From contig NZ_JAQYUU010000003.1 of the NCBI RefSeq assembly GCF_028728205.1, positions 186,001 through 250,000 of the forward strand: 64,000 bases of DNA, given 5' to 3'. The notes under the pieces are model-generated. The model was not told the DNA's origin, did not search any database, and saw only the letters and a program-made list of their open reading frames with translations. Position numbers and translations under genes: made by a program. This DNA is from Clostridium sp. 'White wine YQ' (GTDB lineage Bacteria; Bacillota; Clostridia; Clostridiales; Clostridiaceae). Shown here one piece after another: positions 54,762-62,911 of the stretch; the first letter of the stretch is position 1, and each line of letters opens with the position of its first letter.

Positions 54762-56435
54762 ATGAAATTATCTGGGGCTGAAATTACTATTAAACTTTTA
54801 GAACTACTTGGAATTGATACTATAGCTGGTATTCCAGGAGGTGCTAATCTCCCACTTTATGATGCATTATACAAGAGCAATATTAGCCACATATTGGCTA
54901 GACATGAGCAAGGGGCTGCTTTTATTGCTCAAGGGATAGCAAGGTCAACTGGCAAAGCCGCTGTATGTTTTGCTACATCTGGGCCTGGCGCTACAAATTT
55001 GTTAACTGCTATAGCTGATGCAAAGCTTGACTCCATACCACTAATTGCAATAACTGGGCAAGTTCCGTATAACGCAATTGGAACTGATGCTTTTCAAGAA
55101 GTTGATACCTATGGGTTAACTATTCCAATTACCAAGCATAATTTTTTCATACATTCAATCGAAGAACTATTTGATGTTATCCCTGAAGCTTTTAGAGTTG
55201 CTGAAGATGGCAGGCCTGGTCCTGTGGTAATTGATATTCCAAAAAATATTCAAACTGAAATATATGAATTTAATTCTTGGCCAGAAATCATACAACAAAA
55301 GTCATCTAAAATGCATACATTCTCACAAAATATAGATACTGCAGTAAATTTAATTAACGCCTCTAAGAAACCTATTCTATATGTAGGGGGAGGTATTATA
55401 AATGCTGAGTGCTCCGATGACTTATATAAATTAGCCAAGAAAAATTCTATTCCTGCTACTACTACGTTAATGGCTTTAGGTTCGTTTCCATATCATGATG
55501 AACTATATTTAGGTATGCTAGGTATGCATGGTGCTAGATTTACTAATCTACTATTAAATGAGGCAGATTTAATTATTGCTTTAGGCGTTCGATTTGATGA
55601 TAGGGCTGTATGTAAGATATCTGAATTTTCTCCTAATGCAAAAATCATTCATATAGATATAGATGAATCTGAAATAAATAAACTCAAAAAAGTTGACCTT
55701 TCTATTATTGGTGATATAGGCATTATAATTAAATATCTTATAAAGAAAATAGATTTAAATCCAAGAGAAGATTGGCTAATAGAAGTGGCTAACTGTAAGA
55801 AGTCATACCCCCTAATTCTTCCAGCAGAAGAAGATTTATTTCATCCATTAAATATAATTAAGCAGGTTTCTAAAATATTAGATGAGGATGCAATAATAAC
55901 TACTGATGTTGGTCAGCATCAAATGTGGACAGCTCAGATATATCCTTTCACAAAACCGAGAACACTTTTAACCTCAGGGGGATTAGGTACCATGGGTTTT
56001 GGACTTCCTGCAGCTATTGGTGCATCTTTAGCTAATCCTGATAAACAAATTGTTTGTTTTTCTGGTGATGGTTCTATTTTAATGAACATTCAAGAACTTG
56101 CTACCCTATGCGATCTTAATCTTAATATTAAAATAATAATTCTAAATAATAATCATTTAGGATTAGTTAAACAACAGCAGGAGTTATTTTATGATAAACA
56201 TTTTATAGCTTCAAAGTTTATAACTAAAACAAATTTTGCTTTAGTTGCTCAAGGATTTGGGTTAAACTCATGCAACTTAAACTATGAGCAAAATCCAATT
56301 GCTAAACTTGAATATATTTTGGGCTTAAAAGAACCTTATGTAATAAATATTGACATTAACCCAGAAGAAAATGTGTTTCCAATGGTTCCTCCTGGAGAAA
56401 GTTTAATTAACATGATTGGTGGTGAAAATATATGA
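54762..56435 (+). CDS. ilvB: Acetolactate synthase large subunit
   Basis: This is the first enzyme of valine, leucine and isoleucine synthesis, with thiamine diphosphate as cofactor. The 557 residues include IPGGANLPLYDAL, the catalytic Glu in ARHEQGAAFIAQG, GPGATNLLT and the ThDP motif GDGSILMNIQELATLCDLN. AAAGGAG precedes the ATG. It forms an operon with the short ilvN, overlapping it by 4 bp, under T-box control. Confidence 0.94.
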   Translation: MKLSGAEITIKLLELLGIDTIAGIPGGANLPLYDALYKSNISHILARHEQGAAFIAQGIARSTGKAAVCFATSGPGATNLLTAIADAKLDSIPLIAITGQVPYNAIGTDAFQEVDTYGLTIPITKHNFFIHSIEELFDVIPEAFRVAEDGRPGPVVIDIPKNIQTEIYEFNSWPEIIQQKSSKMHTFSQNIDTAVNLINASKKPILYVGGGIINAECSDDLYKLAKKNSIPATTTLMALGSFPYHDELYLGMLGMHGARFTNLLLNEADLIIALGVRFDDRAVCKISEFSPNAKIIHIDIDESEINKLKKVDLSIIGDIGIIIKYLIKKIDLNPREDWLIEVANCKKSYPLILPAEEDLFHPLNIIKQVSKILDEDAIITTDVGQHQMWTAQIYPFTKPRTLLTSGGLGTMGFGLPAAIGASLANPDKQIVCFSGDGSILMNIQELATLCDLNLNIKIIILNNNHLGLVKQQQELFYDKHFIASKFITKTNFALVAQGFGLNSCNLNYEQNPIAKLEYILGLKEPYVINIDINPEENVFPMVPPGESLINMIGGENI

Positions 56436-56722
56436 ATAATAAATATTTAATAATTGAATTATTAGTGAACAATCATCCTGGGGTGATGTCTCATATAACT
56501 GGATTATTTGCTAGAAGAGCTTTTAACCTTGAAGGAATACTATGTGGAGAAGTTGGTGACGGGCTTAAAAGTAAAATGTATCTCTTGGTAAAAGATGATG
56601 TGTTTCTTGATCAAATAATAAAACAATTAAAGAAACTATACGATGTTTTACAGGTTGAGGTTCATGATGACTATGAAGAAATAATATTTAAGAATCCAGA
56701 ATTATTTTTAAAAACAAGATAA
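56432..56722 (+). CDS. ilvN: Acetolactate synthase small subunit (short ACT type)
   Basis: This 96-residue ACT-domain regulator matches the short E. coli IlvN type rather than the longer IlvH type. NHPGVMSHITGLFARRAFNLEGI is the ligand-binding ACT region, where valine probably binds. It overlaps the ilvB stop (ATGA) and is followed by a terminator. Confidence 0.92.
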   Translation: MNNKYLIIELLVNNHPGVMSHITGLFARRAFNLEGILCGEVGDGLKSKMYLLVKDDVFLDQIIKQLKKLYDVLQVEVHDDYEEIIFKNPELFLKTR

Positions 56723-56732
56723 AACTAATAAA

Positions 56733-56777
56733 TAGCAACAGGATAAAGTCCTAAACGAAGAACTTTATCCTGTTGCT
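56733..56777 (+). terminator. Terminator of ilvBN
   Basis: GCAACAGGATAAAG and CTTTATCCTGTTGC form a 14-bp stem with TTTATAC following. Confidence 0.85.
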
Positions 56778-56943
56778 TTATACTTTTTACCGAATAAACC
56801 CATCTGTTTTTATGTAAATATTCGTATTTCCTATTGATTATGTAAGATTTATTTGTTACTATATTCAAGTGGTTTTTTTAGATATAAAACAAATGAAAGG
56901 TATTTCCCAAAAATACCTTATGCGAAAAGGAGACTTATATTCA

Positions 56944-58236
56944 ATGTTAGAATCATTTTTTAAACTAAAGGACAACAAAACTACTGTAAAAACTGAAATA
57001 TTAGCTGGAATCACTACATTTATGACAATGGCTTATATACTAGCAGTTAATCCTTCAATTCTCTCCGCAGCTGGAATGGATTCAGGGTCAGTATTTACAG
57101 CAACTGCAATATCAGCAATAGTAGCAACTTTATTAATTGGTTTACTTGCAAAACTTCCTTTTGCAGCCGCTCCTGCTATGGGACTTAATGCATTTGTAGC
57201 ATTTACAGTTGTTAAAGGTATGGGATATTCATGGCAATTTGCTATGACTGCAGTTTTCTTAGAAGGAATTATATTTATACTATTAACAGTATTCAATATA
57301 CGTGAAGCAATCATAAATAGCTTACCATTAAACATTAAACGAGCTATTTCAGTAGGAATTGGTTTATTTATCGCGCTAATAGGTTTAGCAGATTCTCAAA
57401 TAATCACTCATGCTGATGGTGGTACTATTGTTTCACTTGGTAATTTAAAAAGCCCTGGAGTATTACTTGCAATAATAGGAATTATAGTGACTGCCATTTT
57501 ATTGGCTAGAAAAGTCAAAGGAGCTCTTTTAATAGGAATAGTTGTAACAACATTAATTGGTATACCAATGGGAATAACTCATCTTCCTGGAAATCTTTTT
57601 AGTGCTCCGCCTTCATTAGCTCCAACATTCATGAAATTTGAATGGACTCATGTTTTCAGCTTAGATATGGTTATAGTGCTATTCACTTTATTGTTTATGG
57701 ATATGTTTGATACTATAGGAACCTTAGTTGGTGTTGCTACAAAGGCTGGATTATTAGATGAAAAGGGGAATGTTCCAAGAGCAAAAGAGGCTTTACTTGC
57801 AGATGCTATAGGAACTACTGTTGGTGCTTGTCTTGGAACTAGTGCATTATCTGCTTATGTTGAAAGTGCTTCTGGTGTATCTGAAGGTGGACGAACTGGA
57901 TTAACAGCTGTTTCAACATCAGTAATGTTTATACTTGCATTATTCCTTTCACCATTATTTTTAATGATACCTACAGAAGCAACTGCTCCTGCATTAATCT
58001 TAGTCGGATTATTTATGTTAGAACCTGTTAAAGAAATTAACTTAACAGATTTTTCTGAAGCTATACCAGCATTTATCGCATTACTTTTAATTCCGATGAG
58101 TTACAGCATTGCTGATGGTATCGCATTTGGTATGATATCTTATGTCATATTAAAATTAACTACTGGTAAGTTTAAGGATATTTCAATTGCTACTTGCGTA
58201 ATATCACTAATATTATTAGCTAAGTTTTTTATTTAA
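56944..58236 (+). CDS. NCS2 family purine permease (AzgA/PbuG-like)
   Basis: This 430-residue transporter with about 12 helices has the AzgA/PbuG branch motifs TFMTMAYILAVNPSIL, APAMGLNAFVAFTVV, DMFDTIGTLVGVA and GTSALSAYVESASGV. It imports adenine, guanine or hypoxanthine. The ATG at 56944 lies 10 nt after AAAAGGAG; upstream in-frame codons lack a site. The leader has a short hairpin (56897-56919), but I see no purine riboswitch. Confidence 0.9.
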   Translation: MLESFFKLKDNKTTVKTEILAGITTFMTMAYILAVNPSILSAAGMDSGSVFTATAISAIVATLLIGLLAKLPFAAAPAMGLNAFVAFTVVKGMGYSWQFAMTAVFLEGIIFILLTVFNIREAIINSLPLNIKRAISVGIGLFIALIGLADSQIITHADGGTIVSLGNLKSPGVLLAIIGIIVTAILLARKVKGALLIGIVVTTLIGIPMGITHLPGNLFSAPPSLAPTFMKFEWTHVFSLDMVIVLFTLLFMDMFDTIGTLVGVATKAGLLDEKGNVPRAKEALLADAIGTTVGACLGTSALSAYVESASGVSEGGRTGLTAVSTSVMFILALFLSPLFLMIPTEATAPALILVGLFMLEPVKEINLTDFSEAIPAFIALLLIPMSYSIADGIAFGMISYVILKLTTGKFKDISIATCVISLILLAKFFI

Positions 58237-58246
58237 AATGTTTATA

Positions 58247-58275
58247 TAAAAAGAGGCCGTATACGGCCTCTTTTT
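58247..58275. terminator. Bidirectional terminator
   Basis: AAAAAGAGGCCGTATACGGCCTCTTTTT is a near-perfect palindrome between convergent genes. Confidence 0.85.
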
Positions 58276-58484
58276 TAATTACTATCCAACTTATATCCAG
58301 TGTGTTCTATACACCTTTTAATCTCTTCACCTGTTGCAGGATTATTAAACTGCACCTCAACTGTTCCTCTTGCTAAATCTACTTCAACCTTATGAACTCC
58401 TTCTATTTTATCTAATGCATTATTTAATTTTGTTTTACTTTCTGAGCCTGCGAGTCCACTTACTTGATAATGAACATTATTCAT
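58275..58484 (-). CDS. HMA-like small protein without the CxxC metal site
   Basis: This 69-residue protein fits the heavy-metal-associated (CopZ-like) beta-alpha-beta fold: YQVSGLAGSESKTKLNNALD, then VEVDLARGTVEVQF and IEHTGYKLD. The normal GMTCxxC metal motif is replaced by GLAGSES, so no copper site remains there. One Cys is found near the end (RCIEH). GGAGGG precedes the ATG. Function unknown; perhaps a non-metal-binding relative. Confidence 0.75.
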   Translation of the reverse strand: MNNVHYQVSGLAGSESKTKLNNALDKIEGVHKVEVDLARGTVEVQFNNPATGEEIKRCIEHTGYKLDSN

Positions 58485-58514
58485 CTCTAACCCTCCTTAA
58501 TATTTATACATATA

Positions 58515-59774
58515 TTATGGAGAGCTACTATGTTTTTTATCCATCATCAATATCTTAAAAAATAAACTAGCCGATGTAATTACAACTACTCCAATTATTA
58601 TCCAACCTATTGAAATAGAATAATCTTTTGCCACAAATCCCATGCCTAAAGAACCTACAAGTCCGCCCGATTTCATAAATAGTGATTCTAACGATAAAAG
58701 AGTTGCTCTATTCTCGTTTTCTACATGATTATTAAATAGTGTATAATATGGTGATTCTGCCATTCCATTGATTGCATAAAGTAATAGATATACAATTACA
58801 AATGTTATTATATTTTTTTGAAAAGCTAGGATTATGAATGAAATTCCAAGTAATATCCTTATTAGAATCAATACCCTTAGTAAATTTCCTTTAAACAGTT
58901 TACAAATAGGAGAAATAATTATACTTCCAATAGCTCCAGCAAAAAAATATCCTGCATTTATAACTCCAAACACAATAATTTTAGTTTCTCCTCCTAATAT
59001 ATTCTTTACTTGTGGCTGCCAATAGACTTCTAGAGCTGAAAAACCTAATCCCCATACTACTGTTGATAGCATCATAAAAAAAATAGATTTATTTCTTACT
59101 ACAATTTCAAGAGAACTTTTCAATGTTTTGGGTGATGATTTTAAGCTTTCTAGTATTTTAGCTTTTTTATTTTCATGAATTTCTTCAACTATTAATTTTT
59201 TTGTTAATATAATCTGAATAATTATAAGAAAAATTTCTACTATAAAATTAATTGAATAACTACTTAAGTGTAGTTTTGCATGAAGTATAGTTCCAATACT
59301 CATAGGAAGTATCCCCGCGAGCAATGAGCTCCCTCCTAAGGATATTAATGTGAATACATTAGATTTAGCCAAGGCACTTTGCAAGTCACCCTTAGGAAAT
59401 TCATTGTTAAATTCATCCACAAACCACGCATCTATTGTACCTGAAGAAAGTGCTTGTGCTATACCCATAAATACAATCCCTATAGATACTTGAAACAACC
59501 CCACAGAAAATATATAAATTATTGCTGCAACACACATCATCATCATTGAAATAATATAAACATTCTTTCTGCCATAATTATCTGCAAGTGCTCCTGATGG
59601 CACTTCAAAGATTATGACTGTTGCTGATTGTATTGCTACAAGTAACCCTATTTGTAATAATGAGATTCCCTTATCCATAATGAATAGTGTTGATATTGGT
59701 AATATCATCCCTATTATGCACCAATGAATGCTTTTGTTTATAATTAATACATTAGTTATACTTAAATTCTTCAT
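58515..59774 (-). CDS. MFS family transporter
   Basis: This 419-residue carrier of the major facilitator superfamily has about 12 helices. The first-loop motif reads GALADNYGRKNVYI. It is probably a drug or metabolite exporter. AGGAGG precedes the ATG at 59774. The MerR-methyltransferase gene lies upstream in the same orientation, but a terminator (59864-59887) stands between them. Confidence 0.82.
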   Translation of the reverse strand: MKNLSITNVLIINKSIHWCIIGMILPISTLFIMDKGISLLQIGLLVAIQSATVIIFEVPSGALADNYGRKNVYIISMMMMCVAAIIYIFSVGLFQVSIGIVFMGIAQALSSGTIDAWFVDEFNNEFPKGDLQSALAKSNVFTLISLGGSSLLAGILPMSIGTILHAKLHLSSYSINFIVEIFLIIIQIILTKKLIVEEIHENKKAKILESLKSSPKTLKSSLEIVVRNKSIFFMMLSTVVWGLGFSALEVYWQPQVKNILGGETKIIVFGVINAGYFFAGAIGSIIISPICKLFKGNLLRVLILIRILLGISFIILAFQKNIITFVIVYLLLYAINGMAESPYYTLFNNHVENENRATLLSLESLFMKSGGLVGSLGMGFVAKDYSISIGWIIIGVVVITSASLFFKILMMDKKHSSSP

Positions 59775-59863
59775 TTCATAACCTCCTGTTAAATTAATCT
59801 TACGCTCTTGTGTTAAGACCACTTCAACAGGCTATTTCAAAAATTCTTCTCCCTAAATAAAAA

Positions 59864-59887
59864 AAAGGTGGGGTTAACCCTACCTTT
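59864..59887 (-). terminator. Terminator overlapping the MerR-methyltransferase stop
   Basis: AAAGGTGGGGTTAACCC/TACCTTT forms a stem that includes the last codons of the gene, with a T-run following on the minus strand. Confidence 0.8.
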
Positions 59888-61097
59888 TACCGTAATAATT
59901 ATAGGTATACACCTTTTCACCTTTTTTAAAATAGTTCTCAAACGGGCCCCCTTCTTCTACATAATCAGAAACCCTTTCTGTTTCTAACTTATAACCTAAT
60001 TTATTTAAGTTCTTTTTAACCTCTTCAAGAATGAAATTAATTCTAAAGTTCTTGTCTACAAAGCTATCGGCAACAAAATTTTTAAATAAAATATAACTTC
60101 CTATAAGCCTACTTTGCTCTTTTACTTTATTATCTATTAACGCCAATAAAAATTCTCTATTTTCAAAACTAAAATTGCTTGTACCTGAAATATCCATAAC
60201 TATATCTACAGACTTATTTTTAATGGGTATATCTAAGAAATCACAGCAAATAAATAGAATATTTCTTTCATAATTCAAATTCTCTAAGATTGACTTGAGA
60301 AATATATGAGAATTTATATTTCTGTCTACCGCTATATAAGTACAGGATTCAGGAAGTTCACTATATATACTTCTTAAAAAATATCCCCATCCTGTCCCCA
60401 GTTCTAGAATTACCTTATTTTTAGAATCATTAAAATCGAGCTCTCTATGCAGCCATTCATTAGTCTTATACAGATTATCTAGGTATTCTTCACTCGTTTC
60501 TAGGATATAATCCTTAATTGAATTTTTTTGAGTGATGTACTCTTTATTAACAAAGGTATTTTCATCCATTAAAATACCTTCGCTAATTATATACTTTTTA
60601 CCACATTTACAACTTAAAGTTCCTTCTATTATCTTGTTATCAGTTATACTTCCTTGTGTTAAGATTAGTCCTTCGTTACAATGACTGCAATTAAGTAAAC
60701 TTATTACTCTTATATCGACTCCAATTTTTCTCGGTTGTATATTTTCTGATAAGTTCATTATTTTTAATTTTTCTTCAAGCTTTTCTCTTATATCTGAAAG
60801 TTTTTCTATCTCAATAGAAATATCCCTGCACTTTTGTTTAAATATACCCCTATAATATTCCCTATCCTCATTTCTCGCCAAGCTAGCAAACTTTTTAAAA
60901 AAGAAAATTGTTTTAATTTCATTTAAACTAAAACCTAACTCCTTTAAATTTATTATTTCTTCTATGTCTAGTTGGCATCTTTCATCAAAATCATATTGTT
61001 TTCCATTTCTATTCGGTACTAGTAATCCTAGGGTAATATAATGTCTTATAGAATCTAAAGTTATATTATTTTTCTTAGAAAAGGCACCTATTTTCAT
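59880..61097 (-). CDS. MerR-type regulator fused to a zinc ribbon and methyltransferase
   Basis: This 405-residue protein has three parts. An N-terminal MerR HTH (1-75: MKIGAFSKKNNITLDSIRHY, LGFSLNEIKTIF) is followed by a coiled coil (about 85-130). A Trm112-like zinc ribbon (CSHCNEG and CKCGKKY) comes next. The C-terminal SAM methyltransferase has VILELGTGWGYFLRSIY, IAVDRN and a VMDIS segment. The order suggests that a signal sensed by the HTH part controls, or is altered by, methylation. It sits beside an MFS exporter. GGAAGTGAAG precedes the ATG at 61097; the frame is open to 61145. Confidence 0.8.
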   Translation of the reverse strand: MKIGAFSKKNNITLDSIRHYITLGLLVPNRNGKQYDFDERCQLDIEEIINLKELGFSLNEIKTIFFFKKFASLARNEDREYYRGIFKQKCRDISIEIEKLSDIREKLEEKLKIMNLSENIQPRKIGVDIRVISLLNCSHCNEGLILTQGSITDNKIIEGTLSCKCGKKYIISEGILMDENTFVNKEYITQKNSIKDYILETSEEYLDNLYKTNEWLHRELDFNDSKNKVILELGTGWGYFLRSIYSELPESCTYIAVDRNINSHIFLKSILENLNYERNILFICCDFLDIPIKNKSVDIVMDISGTSNFSFENREFLLALIDNKVKEQSRLIGSYILFKNFVADSFVDKNFRINFILEEVKKNLNKLGYKLETERVSDYVEEGGPFENYFKKGEKVYTYNYYGKR

Positions 61098-61101
61098 AAC
61101 T

Positions 61102-61515
61102 TCACTTCCTAGTTTTTCTACTCTTTTTCCTTGAGAATACTTCATTCCATAAATATTTCCCTATCTTAATAATTAAATAGATAATAAATAGGTACAAAAA
61201 CCCCATGAGTCCAGCCACTATATCCTCAAACTCCATATTACCTCTTTTAGTTATCTTTTGACCAATTTCTATGGCAAATACTATTACTACTAGCACTGTA
61301 AATGTGTATATAAATGAAATAGCTGTAATGCTATACTTAGATAACTTTTTAAATGCAAGTTGAGTAATTCCAAAAATACATATCCCAAGTAATCCAATTA
61401 TAATAAAGTGAAGTTGCTTATCATTAAGTCCTACCCCCATTTTATTAAATATCTTTTGAAGCAAATCATGCAAATTATTAACTACGTTCATTAAAAACTT
61501 TATTACTCCAGCCAT
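61102..61515 (-). CDS. VanZ-like membrane protein
   Basis: This 137-residue protein has three to four predicted membrane helices. DKQLHFIIIGLLGICIF and EIGQKITKRGNMEFEDIVAG resemble the VanZ-like family, whose members are linked to envelope or glycopeptide resistance. The start AGGGTG-N4-ATG is reasonable. It lies 20 bp after the next phosphoesterase gene, so the two may form an operon. The exact function is unknown. Confidence 0.6.
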   Translation of the reverse strand: MAGVIKFLMNVVNNLHDLLQKIFNKMGVGLNDKQLHFIIIGLLGICIFGITQLAFKKLSKYSITAISFIYTFTVLVVIVFAIEIGQKITKRGNMEFEDIVAGLMGFLYLFIIYLIIKIGKYLWNEVFSRKKSRKTRK

Positions 61516-61534
61516 TATAACACCCTACCCCTAT

Positions 61535-62749
61535 CTATTCATTTAATTTAACTTTTATTCTTACTAACTCTGATCTACTTCCTATTCTTATAGGTGGCCC
61601 CCAAGTTCCAAAACCAGAGGACACTATTTCTGTGAAATTTCCTTTTTTAAGCATACCCCAGTCAATTTCAAAAAGCTTTCCAGTTATTAACTCTCCAGGT
61701 GCTAATTGTCCTCTATGGGTATGTCCAGAAACCTCTAAATCTACTCCTGCTTCAACTGATTCCTGTAGATTCTTAGGTTGATGATCCATTAAAAATATTG
61801 GTTTACCTCTATCTACACCTTCCATTATTTCTGATAAGTCTTTTCTCTTCATTCCAGAATAGCTCATTCCTGATATATCATTTCTTCCCACTACATAGAA
61901 GCTATCATCTACCTTATAGTATTCATCTTGAAGCACTTTAACTCCAGAGTCCTTTAAAAACCCTACTAACTTATCTGCATTTCCACTTATATATTCATGA
62001 TTCCCTGTGACTGCAAAAACTCCATATTTTGATTTTATCTCTTTAATATATTGACTTATATTTTCATCAATATATGGTTGTATATCATCATTTATTATAT
62101 CTCCAGCTAGTAGGACCATATCTGGATTTTCTTCATTTGTCATTTCAACTAACTTTTCCATTCTATCCCTATATCCAACACTTCCGATATGAATATCCGA
62201 TGCCATAATTATCTTTAACTCTTTAATAGCTCCTGCATTTTTATTTATGTTTACTTCATAATCCTTTATAGCAGTATGACTAGCATTCCAAGTCCCATAA
62301 ATCAAAATAAACATAATAAAAATGGTTATAACTATTCCTACAGTTGCCTTAAAGAAATCTGTCATTTGGAAAATACCTATTTTACCATTTAATATTCTTA
62401 AAATATCTATTACAGGTAAAATTATTAGTAAATACATCATTATAGCCATATAATACGAACCTATGTAATCTAGTCCTCCTATAACTGTTTTAGGAAGAAT
62501 TTTAGGTAGTGCCATACTAAAAATATAGCTAAATGCAATAAACCAAAAGATTACCCATAAAATTTTAGTATTTATACTCTTATTTAAAAGTTGTACTAAT
62601 TGAATTCCTCTTAATCCTATATAGTAATTTATAATAATATACAATGCTAACGCAAAAATAATTGCTGCTATTTTCATTAAACTTATTCCTCCCAAAATTC
62701 CTGTGCTTTTATATTCACTGGATACATTCCCCAACTTATTATTATCCAT
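61535..62749 (-). CDS. Membrane-anchored metallophosphoesterase (YkuE/YaeI-like)
   Basis: This 404-residue protein has four or five N-terminal membrane helices (to about residue 150). A C-terminal calcineurin-like domain carries the metal ligands MASDIHIGS, LAGDIINDD, VTGNHEY, MDHQPKN and SGHTHRGQ. The active site is probably outside the cell or in the membrane plane. Substrates of this class include lipids or phosphodiesters. GAGGTTAG precedes the ATG. Confidence 0.85.
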   Translation of the reverse strand: MDNNKLGNVSSEYKSTGILGGISLMKIAAIIFALALYIIINYYIGLRGIQLVQLLNKSINTKILWVIFWFIAFSYIFSMALPKILPKTVIGGLDYIGSYYMAIMMYLLIILPVIDILRILNGKIGIFQMTDFFKATVGIVITIFIMFILIYGTWNASHTAIKDYEVNINKNAGAIKELKIIMASDIHIGSVGYRDRMEKLVEMTNEENPDMVLLAGDIINDDIQPYIDENISQYIKEIKSKYGVFAVTGNHEYISGNADKLVGFLKDSGVKVLQDEYYKVDDSFYVVGRNDISGMSYSGMKRKDLSEIMEGVDRGKPIFLMDHQPKNLQESVEAGVDLEVSGHTHRGQLAPGELITGKLFEIDWGMLKKGNFTEIVSSGFGTWGPPIRIGSRSELVRIKVKLNE

Positions 62750-62868
62750 AATTCTAACCTCTTTCGAACATCTTAATATAAATATTTCTATTACTATCTA
62801 CTATACTTCAATTGCCAATTGTTCTCAACAATCATTTCAATTAATGTTTTTCTTTATAATACAATAAA

Positions 62869-62906
62869 ATACAGAAGCTTCCCTCCATTAAGAAAACTTC
62901 TGTATT
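62869..62906 (-). terminator. Terminator of the last metallophosphoesterase gene
   Basis: AATACAGAAG and CTTCTGTATT form a stem just after the stop codon, with a T-rich tail on the minus strand. Confidence 0.8.
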
Positions 62907-62911
62907 ATTAG

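Noticed and set aside
56778-56943. Purine riboswitch upstream of the NCS2 permease
   Set aside because: Only a short hairpin is present, without the aptamer core.
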